Assembly: GCF_013004065.1 (NCBI RefSeq) | Contig: NZ_CP053084.1 | Location: 1,798,001-1,862,000, forward strand | Direction of reading: 5' to 3' | Origin: Limnobacter sp. SAORIC-580 | GTDB lineage: Bacteria; Pseudomonadota; Gammaproteobacteria; Burkholderiales; Burkholderiaceae_B | DNA: 64,000 nt | Shown here: in pieces, positions 34,476 through 42,801 of the stretch | How the letters are laid out: each line of letters opens with the position of its first letter | Position numbering within the stretch: position 1 is the stretch's first letter | Position numbers and translations under genes: made by a program | Notes under the pieces: generated by a model | What the model was told of the DNA's origin: nothing | What the model saw: the letters and a program-made list of their open reading frames with translations, nothing else | Databases searched by the model: none

Positions 34476-35318
34476 TTAAATGGTTTGAATGAATTGGTGC
34501 AGCAGCGGGAAAACCTCGGTTTTCGCCGCTTCACCACGAATCATCTGGCTGTGTGAAAAGTCTTTGCTGAACCCCTTCTGCACGGTGCACTCATGCCAGG
34601 TTTTGGGACCACCCAAAGCCTCATAAATTCGCCTGCAACCCTTGGGCGGCGCTACATCGTCTCGCCCGCCCGCAATCACCAATGAAGGCACTCTGACTTG
34701 TTTCAATGCCGCCAGGTAATCGAAACCATCTGCCCCTTTCCATTTGCCACTCAGGTTCCATTTGCACCACTGCACCAGCAGCAAGGTGGGCTCACCCTCT
34801 GGCCCAATGGGCACCAGTTTTCTTGGTGTTCGGCCAAACAGGCGGGTCAATGCGCCCAAAGCAGCAACCCGCATTTTTTCTTTCAAATTGGGTGCAGCAT
34901 CTGTCACCTGCGCGCCAATCAGGCTCAGGCTTTTAATTTGGGAAATTCGTTCGGGTTGCCGGGCCAGCAACATCAGGGCCAGCAAACCGCCACCACTGTG
35001 AGAAGTCCAATGCAACTGCGAGTGGCCTGTGTGTTGAACAACAAAGTCAATCGCGACCGGTAGATCATTCAAAGCCGGGTATTCAAAGTTTTGCTGGCGA
35101 TGCGCAGGCCTGGCTTGTCCATGCCCGCCCCACTCCAATAGCCAGGTATCAAACCCTTGTTCCGCGAAAAACACACCCAAATGTTCCACAGCAAGCTGGT
35201 TGGACAAAGTGCCATGGGCCACCACGACAGGCAAGCCCACCGGGTTTGAAGGCTTGTAACGGTGCAGTGCCACATGGCCGCCACCGTGCATGGGAACCAG
35301 GTGTGTTTCCTGCTTCAT
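34476..35318 (-). CDS. Alpha/beta hydrolase, third gene of a lipid-type operon
   Basis: From the ATG at 35318, 23 bases after the SDR stop, the 280-residue enzyme shows the hydrolase motifs VVVAHGTLSNQ (oxyanion), WTSHSGGGLL (nucleophile Ser in SHSGG), GGRDDVAPP (acid) and FSKDFSHSQM (His). The SHSGG nucleophile elbow is seen in the poly-3-hydroxybutyrate depolymerase/monoacylglycerol-lipase-like group. No signal peptide is present. It is the last gene of a three-gene unit with an HSL-type esterase and an SDR, which together suggest ester hydrolysis and ketone/alcohol oxidation. The substrate is unknown. Confidence 0.85.
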   Translation of the reverse strand: MKQETHLVPMHGGGHVALHRYKPSNPVGLPVVVAHGTLSNQLAVEHLGVFFAEQGFDTWLLEWGGHGQARPAHRQQNFEYPALNDLPVAIDFVVQHTGHSQLHWTSHSGGGLLALMLLARQPERISQIKSLSLIGAQVTDAAPNLKEKMRVAALGALTRLFGRTPRKLVPIGPEGEPTLLLVQWCKWNLSGKWKGADGFDYLAALKQVRVPSLVIAGGRDDVAPPKGCRRIYEALGGPKTWHECTVQKGFSKDFSHSQMIRGEAAKTEVFPLLHQFIQTI

Positions 35319-35341
35319 CACTGAAAAACCCTCAATGCCAT

Positions 35342-36121
35342 TCAAGCCACCGGCTTGGAAATGAATTTCACCACCTTGGTGGCCCAACTGCGTGGCGTAA
35401 AGCGAATGCTTTGTGCCATGGTCCAGTTCAAGGCACCGTGAATGTACACACGCTGGTTTCGCTTCATTGCGGCATAGCCTTTCACTGCAACATCTTCTGA
35501 ACTGGGCATGCGTTTGCCTTGCACCAAGGCCGATTTCTGCATGTTCGCTTCAGCCTGAAAACCTGAAGCGGTAGGGCCGGGGCAAAGGGTGCACACGGCA
35601 ACACCGCTGTCTGCCAACTCTTCGGCCAGAGCCTCGCTGAAGCTGAGCACATAAGCCTTGGTTGCATAGTAAGCAGCCATGTAAGGGCCTGGTTGAAATG
35701 CAGCAGTTGACGCCACGTTCAAAATTTTTCCACCGGTTTTCAGCAGATCGGGCATAAAGCCGCTACAAAGTACAGTGAGTGCTTCCATATTCAGGCGCAG
35801 CATGCTGGTGGTGTCTTCCACCGGCGTGTCTTTGAACAAACCATAGGTGCCCACGCCTGCATTGTTGACCAGGTAACTGAGTTCAATGCTGTGCGCTTTC
35901 ACTTTGGCAACCAGCTCGCTGGCTGCATTCGGCTTGGAAAGATCCGAACCAATTACGATCACATCGACCTTGTACTTGCCCATGTAGTCGGCGGCCAGCT
36001 CTGCAAGCTTGGCTTCATTGCGTGCACTCAACACCAAAGAAATTCCATCCTTCGCAAAACACTCTGCCAAATGCAAACCAATGCCAGACGATGCGCCTGT
36101 TACCAATGCCCATTGCTTCAT
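35342..36121 (-). CDS. SDR-family NAD(P)-dependent oxidoreductase
   Basis: The 259-residue protein, from the ATG at 36121, has the SDR nucleotide motif TGASSGIG, the NNAG motif (YLVNNAGVG), the catalytic Ser near VASTAAF and YxxxK (YYATKAYVLSFSEALAEEL). It matches the DltE/YqjQ-like short classical SDRs with the CPGPTASGF tail. The ATG overlaps the stop of the upstream HSL esterase (ATGA), so translation is coupled. It probably oxidises an alcohol or reduces a ketone produced by neighbouring hydrolases. The start with GGGAACAGG upstream is well supported. Confidence 0.9.
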   Translation of the reverse strand: MKQWALVTGASSGIGLHLAECFAKDGISLVLSARNEAKLAELAADYMGKYKVDVIVIGSDLSKPNAASELVAKVKAHSIELSYLVNNAGVGTYGLFKDTPVEDTTSMLRLNMEALTVLCSGFMPDLLKTGGKILNVASTAAFQPGPYMAAYYATKAYVLSFSEALAEELADSGVAVCTLCPGPTASGFQAEANMQKSALVQGKRMPSSEDVAVKGYAAMKRNQRVYIHGALNWTMAQSIRFTPRSWATKVVKFISKPVA

Positions 36122-37029
36122 TCCTGTTCCCCTCTTCTGACAAAATCGGCGATTGCCCACAAGGCCTTGTCGGCTTTTTCAACCAAGGCATTGAACATTT
36201 GAAAGTTATGCCACATGCCTTCATGTACAGTGCAGCTTACTTGCACGCCGGCAGCTTTGGCACGCTGCTCAAGCAATAATGCGTCATCCAGCAAAATTTC
36301 ATCGCTACCCACTTGAATAAACATGGGCGGCAAGTCTTCAAGCTCGGCAAATACAGGCGATACCTTGGGGTCGGCCGGTAGCACTTCGCCACAATATGCG
36401 GTTACCCCACGCTGCAATGGCACCACACTCAACATGGGATCGGCCTTGGCCTTGCCTTGAATGGAGGCAGCAGTCAATGTGAGGTCGACGAACGGTGAAA
36501 TCATCACCAAACCAGCTGGCAGAGGCAGGCCTTCGTTGCGCGCGTAAATGGCCATGGACAAAACGTGTGCAGCGCCAGCGGAGTCGCCGACCAGGGTAAT
36601 GTCATTGGGATTCACATCAAGATCGAGCAAGGCCTGATAGGCAGCCATGCCATCTTCAAGAGCGGCTGGGTAAGGGTCTTGTGGTGCCAGCCTGTAATCA
36701 ATCAGGAAAACACGCGCGTTACAACGTACGGCAAGCTCGCTGGCCAAGGGCAAATGGGTTTCAAGCGAGCCCGCAAAAAAGGCGCCTCCATGCATATGCA
36801 ACAACACTTGGTCAGTGTGCGCATTGGCCGGGCGAACGAGTGCGCACATGCAGGTGCCCAATTCCAGGTATTCAACGCGGGCATCGGGCCGGACCTTGAA
36901 CAGTGGTGCACCCGCGTTCATGGTGGCCGCCAGCCAACTGAGCGGAATTGGAAGTTTACCGGGCGTTTTGAAGGTGCTGCGCAGTGTTGCACGAACAGCT
37001 TTCTCGGCTACAAACTGGATCGGGTTCAT
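36118..37029 (-). CDS. HSL-family (hormone-sensitive lipase-like) esterase
   Basis: The 303-residue enzyme has HMHGGAFFAGS (HGG oxyanion motif), VGDSAGAAHVLSM (nucleophile Ser), VGSDEILLDDA (acid) and a late HNFQMFN (His), the set that defines bacterial HSL esterases acting on short to medium acyl esters. I start it at the ATG at 37029, 11 bases after GGAGA. It is the first gene of the minus-strand operon (esterase, SDR, hydrolase), 155 bases from the divergent PaaX-like regulator. No signal peptide is present, so it is cytoplasmic. Confidence 0.9.
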   Translation of the reverse strand: MNPIQFVAEKAVRATLRSTFKTPGKLPIPLSWLAATMNAGAPLFKVRPDARVEYLELGTCMCALVRPANAHTDQVLLHMHGGAFFAGSLETHLPLASELAVRCNARVFLIDYRLAPQDPYPAALEDGMAAYQALLDLDVNPNDITLVGDSAGAAHVLSMAIYARNEGLPLPAGLVMISPFVDLTLTAASIQGKAKADPMLSVVPLQRGVTAYCGEVLPADPKVSPVFAELEDLPPMFIQVGSDEILLDDALLLEQRAKAAGVQVSCTVHEGMWHNFQMFNALVEKADKALWAIADFVRRGEQE

Positions 37030-37184
37030 GAGTACAGAGTCTCCGAATGTTACAGCGCAACGCAATTTACGCTGTTTTTGTTATTTTTCTTCAATATAGC
37101 GAATTTGCAGCAGGCAGCAGAGCAACCCAACCACCCTGCCCCGCAACAAGTTAGACTATTACCTCCAATTTATTAAAAAATCCC

Positions 37185-37994
37185 GTGAAAACAAACGCTT
37201 CCCCAAAACAATTAATTCTTGGCTTGATGTTGGCTGGCAAAGGCCGCCAGGTAAAGGCTGCCCACATTGTGCTGGCTTGCAGCCTGTTTGGAGTTTCCGA
37301 AAACAGTGCACGCGTGGCCATGGCCCGCCTGGTTGCTGAGGGTCAGTTGAAATCTGCTGGCCGCGGTATTTACACCTTGGGTAAACAGGCTGCCTTTACT
37401 GGGCAAGACATTCAAGGGTGGAACAACCGGCTAACCGCCACCTGCGCCTGGAACGGCAATTTTTATGCCGTATTTACAGCCCACCTAGGGCGCAGCAATC
37501 GCAAGCAGTTGCAGCTTCGCGAGAAGGCCTTGGCATTATTGGGTTTTCGGGAATTTGAGCAGGGCCTGTTTTTACGCCCGGCCAATTTAAACCTGGGCCT
37601 GGCTGGTATTCAGGAAAAACTGCTGGCGCAAGGCGTTGAAAAAACCGTGCTTGCTTTTGAAATGAAACCAGCCAGCCCGGCGCAAACCAGCTTGATCCAA
37701 AAACTCTGGGACATTCGAAAGCTAGAGAAACTGTATTTAAGCCACACCAAGAAGCTGAACGATTGGATGCAAGGCTATTCCCGCATGAAACTTGAAAAAG
37801 CCGCCCGGGACGCCTACCTGGTGGGTAGCCAGGCCATTTACGAAGTGCGCCGCGATCCCCTGCTTCCATCAGAATGGATTAACGCTGCTGCACGGCAACA
37901 ATTCTTTGAAAGCGTGCTGCGCTTTGATGAAACCGGCACACGGGTGTGGCGCGAGTTGCAACTGCGCATTTTGAAAGACGAAGAAGTGATCTAG
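37185..37994 (+). CDS. PaaX-like transcriptional regulator
   Basis: The 269-residue protein resembles PaaX: an N-terminal winged helix (SPKQLILGLMLAGKGRQVKAAHIVLACSLFGVSENSARVAMARLVAEG) and a C-terminal ligand domain. PaaX represses phenylacetate genes and binds phenylacetyl-CoA; here the ligand is unknown because no paa gene is present. It uses a GTG start at 37185 with a weak ribosome-binding site. It lies divergent from the esterase/SDR/hydrolase operon and upstream of the metal-dependent hydrolase gene, one or both of which are its likely targets. Confidence 0.85.
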   Translation: MKTNASPKQLILGLMLAGKGRQVKAAHIVLACSLFGVSENSARVAMARLVAEGQLKSAGRGIYTLGKQAAFTGQDIQGWNNRLTATCAWNGNFYAVFTAHLGRSNRKQLQLREKALALLGFREFEQGLFLRPANLNLGLAGIQEKLLAQGVEKTVLAFEMKPASPAQTSLIQKLWDIRKLEKLYLSHTKKLNDWMQGYSRMKLEKAARDAYLVGSQAIYEVRRDPLLPSEWINAAARQQFFESVLRFDETGTRVWRELQLRILKDEEVI

Positions 37995-38035
37995 AAAAGC
38001 ATTTCATTACACTGCTTTACTTTTAATTCCACATC

Positions 38036-38082
38036 TGTAATATTACATCAACAACTGTCAACATCATTGATGGTAATGATGT
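38036..38082. promoter_or_regulatory. Two palindromes upstream of the metal-dependent hydrolase gene
   Basis: A perfect 12-base palindrome TGTAATATTACA (38036-38047) is followed by ACATCATT-N6-AATGATGT (38061-38082), both within 70 bases of the start at 38105. They could be binding sites of the PaaX-like or a TetR-type regulator; no match to a named operator is claimed. Confidence 0.5.
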
Positions 38083-38104
38083 ACAAGGCTCTGTGGAGGC
38101 TGTC

Positions 38105-38935
38105 ATGCGTGCACCTGTTTCTATTCACCAGAAAGGTTCGAGTTTTCCGGTTCGCCGAATGGATTTTGATTTCTCCAATATCAATCGCCATTTTGTAAAC
38201 AATGACCCGGCCAGCAGCCACGTGTGGACGGCCTTTCAGGCCTACTTCCCCGAAGGTGAGCAGTTTTTTGTAGATTCCGTGCGGGACGCAAAAAAATGGG
38301 TGAAAGACGAAACCCTTTTGCGGGAAATCAGCGCCTTTATTGGCCAGGAAGCCATGCACGGCAAGGAACACCTTGAGGCCAACGCGGAACTGAAACGCCA
38401 GGGTATTAACGTAAATGGCTGGGATGCCCGCACACGTTGGGCGCGCAAACGGCTGAACAGCTTACTGTCAGTGAAAGCACGCTTGGCGGGCACCACTGCA
38501 GTTGAGCACTACACAGCGGTCATGGCGGAACATCTGATGAAAAGCGAAAGCTTTCATCAAATGATCGTAGACCCCACGATTAAAAACCTGATTTACTGGC
38601 ACGCCATGGAGGAAAGCGAACACCGTGCCGTGGCCTTCGACACCCACAAAGCTGTGGGCGGCACATATGCACAGCGCGCAATAGCCATGACAATTGTGTC
38701 AATTGGCATTGGCCCCGTGGTACTGGCGGCCATGCTGAGCTGCATGAAACAGGACGGCGAGCTTTACAACATGAAATCCTGGTTGAAATTCACCGATCTG
38801 TATTTCGGCCGCAAAGGGGTTTTCCGCAAAATGATTCCCGATTTGTTGAAATTTTACAAACCGGGCTTTCACCCCATGCAGGCCAATATGGACGCGCCCA
38901 TGAAGTTGTGGAAGGAACGACTTTCGCTGGTTTGA
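38105..38935 (+). CDS. Metal-dependent hydrolase family protein (PF10118-like), copy 1
   Basis: The 276-residue protein starts at the ATG at 38105, with GGAGG five bases upstream. It carries a ferritin-like set of metal-site residues: FPEGEQFF, GQEAMHGKEH, EHYTAVMAEHLM and MEESEHRAVAFD, plus the PGFHP ending. The family is annotated as a predicted metal-dependent hydrolase; the helical E-x6-E-x2-H-like pattern looks to me like a diiron site, so an oxidase or oxygenase role is possible. A paralogue with the same motifs lies at 53056-53925. Downstream lies fadL. Confidence 0.8.
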   Translation: MRAPVSIHQKGSSFPVRRMDFDFSNINRHFVNNDPASSHVWTAFQAYFPEGEQFFVDSVRDAKKWVKDETLLREISAFIGQEAMHGKEHLEANAELKRQGINVNGWDARTRWARKRLNSLLSVKARLAGTTAVEHYTAVMAEHLMKSESFHQMIVDPTIKNLIYWHAMEESEHRAVAFDTHKAVGGTYAQRAIAMTIVSIGIGPVVLAAMLSCMKQDGELYNMKSWLKFTDLYFGRKGVFRKMIPDLLKFYKPGFHPMQANMDAPMKLWKERLSLV

Positions 38936-39137
38936 TAAAAAAAAATTTGAACGATTGATTGAATCTGGGTTACATTTCCGTCAGTATCAATGTTAATCGT
39001 TGTAAACATAGGGTCTTTACTCAAGCATTATTCAGTGAGCAGACCCAGTAAAATTTTAAAAACAACCAGCACAAAACTCACGACACTCAAAGCCGGGCGC
39101 ACAGCGACCCGACACGTCGGAGCCAGGAGACAGACCA

Positions 39138-40616
39138 ATGGTGTTTTTGCAGCAAAGCTCCCTTCGGAGAGCCTGTGCCGTCGCGTTTTCAGTCACGGCA
39201 TTTTCACTTAGCCAGCAGGCCTTTGCTGGTGGTACAGCCAACGATAATCAAAGCACGATGGGTATCGCCACGGCAGGCGCTGGGCAGGCCGCTGAGGCCT
39301 CGGATGCTTCAGTCATCTTTTTTAACCCCGCCGCTCTGACTCGATTCAAGCGCATCGAGGTGTTGAACGTGGCCAGCATTGCCACCTTCGACAACGATTA
39401 CACCTCCACTCAAGACAACGATGGCCCCCCAACCGACGATGGACGCCAAGGCTCAAACGGTGAGTTCTTTTCCAGAAAAGACGGCTATGACTCAGCCCTG
39501 TTTATTCCGGGCTTGTTCGTGGCTATTCCGGTCAGTCCCAAGTTGGTGGTGGGTTTCAGCGCATCGGGTTCTCATGGTTTGTTGACCCGTTATCGCGAAG
39601 ATTTCCCAGGCCGTGGTTCTGGTCGCGAGAGTGATTTGAAGATAACGCGCTTGAACCTGGGCTTTGGCTATAAACTGACACCAACCCTATCCATTGGTGC
39701 CAATGGTTCTTATGAGCGCTACTTTCAATCCATCAAACTGCGTTTGAATTTCCGCGATGCAGTAAGTAAACTAGGCCCCCCAGGCACTACTGCTCTTTTG
39801 GATAGCTTGAGTGCCCTAGGACAGGCTCCTCCCATTCCTGGTGAAACAGATGCCAAATTGCGAATTTTAGGATGGGCCTTAAATGCGCAAGCCGGCCTGC
39901 TGTGGGAGCCGACGGATCGCACTCGGATTGGTGCGTCGTACCGCCCCAAAACCCGCTTCAACGGCAATCAGGGCGAATTAACAGTTAACGAAAACGCTGA
40001 CACTGCAGCTTTCCGTGAGTTTCTCAACGGTGGTTTGATTGCAATTGGTGGCCCTTTGCTGGGGGTGAATGGCCCACAAGCCGCCGCCGATCTAGCACCG
40101 CAACAGCAAGCACGCCAGAGGGTGATTTTCCCGGATGAGTTTAGAATTTCATTGTTTCACCATTACAGCCCAAAGCTGGACCTAATGGCCACTTACACCT
40201 ATCAAGACTATACCGAAACATTTTTGCGTTATGAACGGGTTAGTAATGGCCGTGTCATTGAGGACCTACCGCAAGATTTCAAAGTGGCGCATGCTTACAG
40301 GATTGGTCTGAATTACAAAGCATATAAGCGTCTGACCTTGCATGCCGGCTACGGCATGGAGAACGGTGTAGTGGGTGACGACTTAAGAGTTCCCATTTTA
40401 CCTGATAATGACCGCCGTTTCTATGGCCTGGGGGCTAGTTTCACGCCTAGTCGGGATACAACCATCTCTCTGGCGTTTGGCATTATTGACATTGATGCGG
40501 GTCAAGTTGGGAATAACAATAAGGTGACTCCAGTAGAAGTGTCCGGTGGCGAATTTAAGGGCATTGCAGACTTGGATGCAGAGTTTTTCTCTCTGGGTCT
40601 TACACAACGTTTTTAG
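39138..40616 (+). CDS. FadL/OmpP1-type outer-membrane fatty-acid/hydrocarbon channel
   Basis: The 492-residue protein has a signal peptide (RRACAVAFSVTAFSLSQQAFA) and family motifs: GTANDNQSTMGIATAGAGQAAEASDASVIFFNPAAL at the N-terminus, with the typical NPAAL, and a beta-barrel ending in a terminal F (LTQRF). FadL-type channels admit long-chain fatty acids or hydrocarbons. AGGAG is eight bases upstream of the ATG. A strong terminator follows at 40655. Codon choices look more A/T-tolerant than those of the flanking genes by eye. With the CYP153 operon nearby, the most likely cargo is alkanes or other hydrophobic substrates. Confidence 0.9.
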   Translation: MVFLQQSSLRRACAVAFSVTAFSLSQQAFAGGTANDNQSTMGIATAGAGQAAEASDASVIFFNPAALTRFKRIEVLNVASIATFDNDYTSTQDNDGPPTDDGRQGSNGEFFSRKDGYDSALFIPGLFVAIPVSPKLVVGFSASGSHGLLTRYREDFPGRGSGRESDLKITRLNLGFGYKLTPTLSIGANGSYERYFQSIKLRLNFRDAVSKLGPPGTTALLDSLSALGQAPPIPGETDAKLRILGWALNAQAGLLWEPTDRTRIGASYRPKTRFNGNQGELTVNENADTAAFREFLNGGLIAIGGPLLGVNGPQAAADLAPQQQARQRVIFPDEFRISLFHHYSPKLDLMATYTYQDYTETFLRYERVSNGRVIEDLPQDFKVAHAYRIGLNYKAYKRLTLHAGYGMENGVVGDDLRVPILPDNDRRFYGLGASFTPSRDTTISLAFGIIDIDAGQVGNNNKVTPVEVSGGEFKGIADLDAEFFSLGLTQRF

Positions 40617-40654
40617 GTGTTGATAAAAACACCATTGTGGCAGTAACTTGAAAT

Positions 40655-40679
40655 GGTCGCTTTATGCGACCTTTTTTTT
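40655..40679 (+). terminator. Intrinsic terminator after the fadL-type gene
   Basis: GGTCGC-TTTAT-GCGACC forms a perfect hairpin followed by eight Ts, 38 bases after the stop of the FadL-type gene. Confidence 0.92.
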
Positions 40680-40778
40680 CTCTGGATAAACGCAATGAAA
40701 CGGAATGAAACGGATGTGAGAGTTGCTGCTGGCCAGTACCTTTTTCGCCTAGGCGGAATTCGACCGCCTCAAAAAGAA

Positions 40779-40889
40779 ATGAGGCGCTTCATCGACGAAC
40801 ATCACCAAACCTTAGGGGTTGAGTCAATCTGCAAGACCTTCCAGACTGCCCCTTCTGGTTATTGGAAACACCTAGCCTGCCAACGCCAC
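40779..40889 (+). pseudogene. Fragment of IS3-family transposase OrfB
   Basis: The translated fragment MRRFIDEHHQTLGVESIC, then KTFQTAPSGYWKHLACQR, resembles the N-terminal part of IS3-family OrfB (typically F-I-D-x-H-x(3)-G-V-E-x-I-C, then A-P-S-x-Y). It is about 37 codons long and runs out of homology on both sides, so it is a relic. It is not joined to the other IS3 relic at 54 kb. Confidence 0.6.
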
Positions 40890-40925
40890 CTTGGCTTTGA
40901 ACTCGGCTTTGAACACGCACCGGCA
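40875..40925 (-). pseudogene. Scrap of IS3-family OrfA, opposite orientation
   Basis: The minus strand reads CVFKAEFKAKVALAG and then a stop, like the FKAKVALEA motif of IS3-family OrfA. It overlaps the end of the OrfB fragment, which points to rearranged insertion-sequence debris rather than one element. Confidence 0.45.
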
Positions 40926-41122
40926 TTGAACCATCAGTGGGCAGCAAGAGCGACAGCCATGACAATGCACTTGCATAGACCATCAATGATTTTTATAAAG
41001 CCGAAGTCATTCACCGCAGAAGCAACGATTAATTATTATCAACAAATCGGTCAGCAGGCCAAACAAACCTGCACTTGAGCAAATTGGCCTCTACAAAAAC
41101 CGGGGCGGTTCAGTTCAGGGAA

Positions 41123-41140
41123 ATTGGAATCACTTCCAAT
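41123..41140. promoter_or_regulatory. Palindrome upstream of the TetR gene
   Basis: ATTGGAA-TCAC-TTCCAAT is a perfect inverted repeat of 7-base arms, 114 bases before the TetR start. It is a candidate autorepression operator. Confidence 0.5.
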
Positions 41141-41253
41141 ACACAGTGGCGCGTCTGATACTGATGACGGTAAAGAGAATGGCGTTGCAAGGGGCTTCCT
41201 GATGTATGTTGGGGTAAAATCAAACTGCTAAAAATAACAATCAGGGGGAGCTT

Positions 41254-41865
41254 GTGAGGAAAAAGCGTCAGTCTACACCGGTAGCCCAAGCTGACAGACA
41301 ATTTGTTTTGGCCTCCGCGGCGCGCCTTTTTCGCGAACAGGGTTATGACCGTACCACGGTCAAGGAAATTGCCGAGGCCTGTAACATGCTCCCCGGAAGC
41401 CTGCATTATCGCTACCAAACCAAGGAGGACATTCTGGTTGATCTCATGCGTCTGGGCTTGGAGCAAGTATCTAACGATGTCAGCAATGCTGTTGCGGGAG
41501 TATCCGAACCCGCTGAACAACTGCGCCGTGGTATCAACGCACACTTACAGTTATTGGTCAGTGGCTCAGATATGGTTTATGTGCTGTTGTTCGAGTGGCG
41601 ATCCTTACGTGGCAATGCTCGAAAGGAGATGATCAGCCTACGCGATAGCTATGAAGCATTGTGGGCAGCGATGCTGAAGTCACTGGCCGACCAAGGTGTT
41701 ATTCGCAAGGATGTTGATCTAGACTTGCTGCGATTGATTGGACTGGGCGCTCTAAACTGGGTGGCTACCTGGTTTCGTGACGGTGGTCGCTATTCTCTCG
41801 AGGAAATCGGTACTTTCGTTTGGACGATGATAAGCGGTGCCGTGTTAGAAGAGCGTCGAGATTGA
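41254..41865 (+). CDS. TetR-family transcriptional regulator (island)
   Basis: The 203-residue protein has the TetR N-terminal helix-turn-helix (ASAARLFREQGYDRTTVKEIAEACNMLPGSLHYRYQTKEDILVDLM) and a C-terminal ligand domain with a pattern like the KstR2/FadR-type lipid-responsive regulators (EWRSLRGNARKEM, ...LIGLGALNWVATWF). The GTG start at 41254 is preceded by GGGGGAG. It probably responds to an acyl-CoA or other lipid-derived ligand. The target genes in the accessory block cannot be identified directly; a palindrome lies upstream of itself and a different one at the 53.9 kb operon. Confidence 0.88.
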   Translation: MRKKRQSTPVAQADRQFVLASAARLFREQGYDRTTVKEIAEACNMLPGSLHYRYQTKEDILVDLMRLGLEQVSNDVSNAVAGVSEPAEQLRRGINAHLQLLVSGSDMVYVLLFEWRSLRGNARKEMISLRDSYEALWAAMLKSLADQGVIRKDVDLDLLRLIGLGALNWVATWFRDGGRYSLEEIGTFVWTMISGAVLEERRD

Positions 41866-41887
41866 TTATCGAGTCAGATCGGGACCA

Positions 41888-42754
41888 CTACAAATCACTT
41901 TCCAGGAAGAGATAAAGCCCCTGAAGCGACTTCAACGATGTCGGGGCTCTACACCCCTTGTTAATACCTGCCAGGAAAGCATCAATCACCTCTATAGTGT
42001 ATTTCTCAGTCCGATATGAAAAACCCAGTCCTGCAAAATTCAAATGCGTTGCATCGTCAATGACAGCCAACCATTTGCACCCGGCGGACATATTCTTGAA
42101 AGGCTGTGTCCTGTGTTTCCACGAATTACCGCTCAATTCATCATCCCTTGTCCCTGTTATTGATAGCAAAGGCTTTTGTATTGGACTCCATGATTTCGCA
42201 TTAAAAATTGCACCCTCTCCTTGAGGTGAGAGTGCAATATAAGCATCGAATCGATCCTCACCGCTTAAGTCCATCAAGTTTTTAGCGCCAGCCTCCAACA
42301 TCACAGTGGCTGCTCCCATCGAATGCCCCAACAGTACCGAAAACCCCGAATCACATTTTTTCTCTGCCCACGATTTGGCAATACCAATGTCGACGAGTCG
42401 CTCTTTATAGGCCTTTGAATTGGTAGTCAATTGAATCAAACCATCCTCAAGCCCATGGTCTTTTCGCAAACGGGTCAATGCCGATTTGTCGCTCAGACGA
42501 TGGGTTGGAATCACGGTTAAAAAAGAGCTTGATGCAAAAAACTCACCGAGATAGGAATACCCTCGCTCATTGCCACCTGCGCCATGCGAAACCACGACAA
42601 CACCTTTACAAGTTTTTGATGAGGGAGGATAAACATGGGCATTAAGCTGCGCATCGTTGGGTGCAGGGATAGACACAGATAGAACTGATTCGCCCAAAGC
42701 CAAAGCATGAAAAACCAACAAAAGGGAGGCAACAATTAGACGCCTTGCAGTCAT
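41888..42754 (-). CDS. Exported alpha/beta hydrolase (dienelactone hydrolase/PAF-acetylhydrolase-like)
   Basis: From the ATG at 42754, with GGGAGG six bases upstream, the 288-residue protein has a signal peptide ending near ALALGES, then VVVSHGAGGNERGY (oxyanion), LLGHSMGAAT (nucleophile), TGTRDDE (acid) and DATHLNF (His). The set is typical of predicted dienelactone-type or PAF-acetylhydrolase-like enzymes that are often exported. It is convergent with the TetR gene. The substrate is unknown; it may cleave esters outside the cytoplasm. Confidence 0.85.
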   Translation of the reverse strand: MTARRLIVASLLLVFHALALGESVLSVSIPAPNDAQLNAHVYPPSSKTCKGVVVVSHGAGGNERGYSYLGEFFASSSFLTVIPTHRLSDKSALTRLRKDHGLEDGLIQLTTNSKAYKERLVDIGIAKSWAEKKCDSGFSVLLGHSMGAATVMLEAGAKNLMDLSGEDRFDAYIALSPQGEGAIFNAKSWSPIQKPLLSITGTRDDELSGNSWKHRTQPFKNMSAGCKWLAVIDDATHLNFAGLGFSYRTEKYTIEVIDAFLAGINKGCRAPTSLKSLQGLYLFLESDL

Positions 42755-42801
42755 CCCCAACCTCCCTCTGTCAGTTCAGTAATTAGTGTACGAAAGATGG
42801 C

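Larger units (their letters stand above)
40617..41253. other. Non-coding stretch with IS3 scraps, fadL terminator and TetR promoter region
   Basis: This 637-base stretch contains the fadL terminator, then IS3-family fragments in both orientations (40779-40889 like OrfB on +, 40875-40925 like OrfA on -), followed by ~330 bases without a convincing gene that include a palindrome at 41123-41140. A continuous frame can be read from 40653 to 41078, but it begins inside the terminator and only ~37 of its codons resemble a known protein. Confidence 0.6.

Noticed and set aside
36565-37176. 203-codon open frame on the plus strand
   Set aside because: It is antisense to the HSL esterase and its promoter region; no motif or ribosome-binding site.
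40653-41078. 141-codon open frame
   Set aside because: It starts in the fadL terminator and only its middle ~37 codons resemble an IS3 transposase; not a functional gene.
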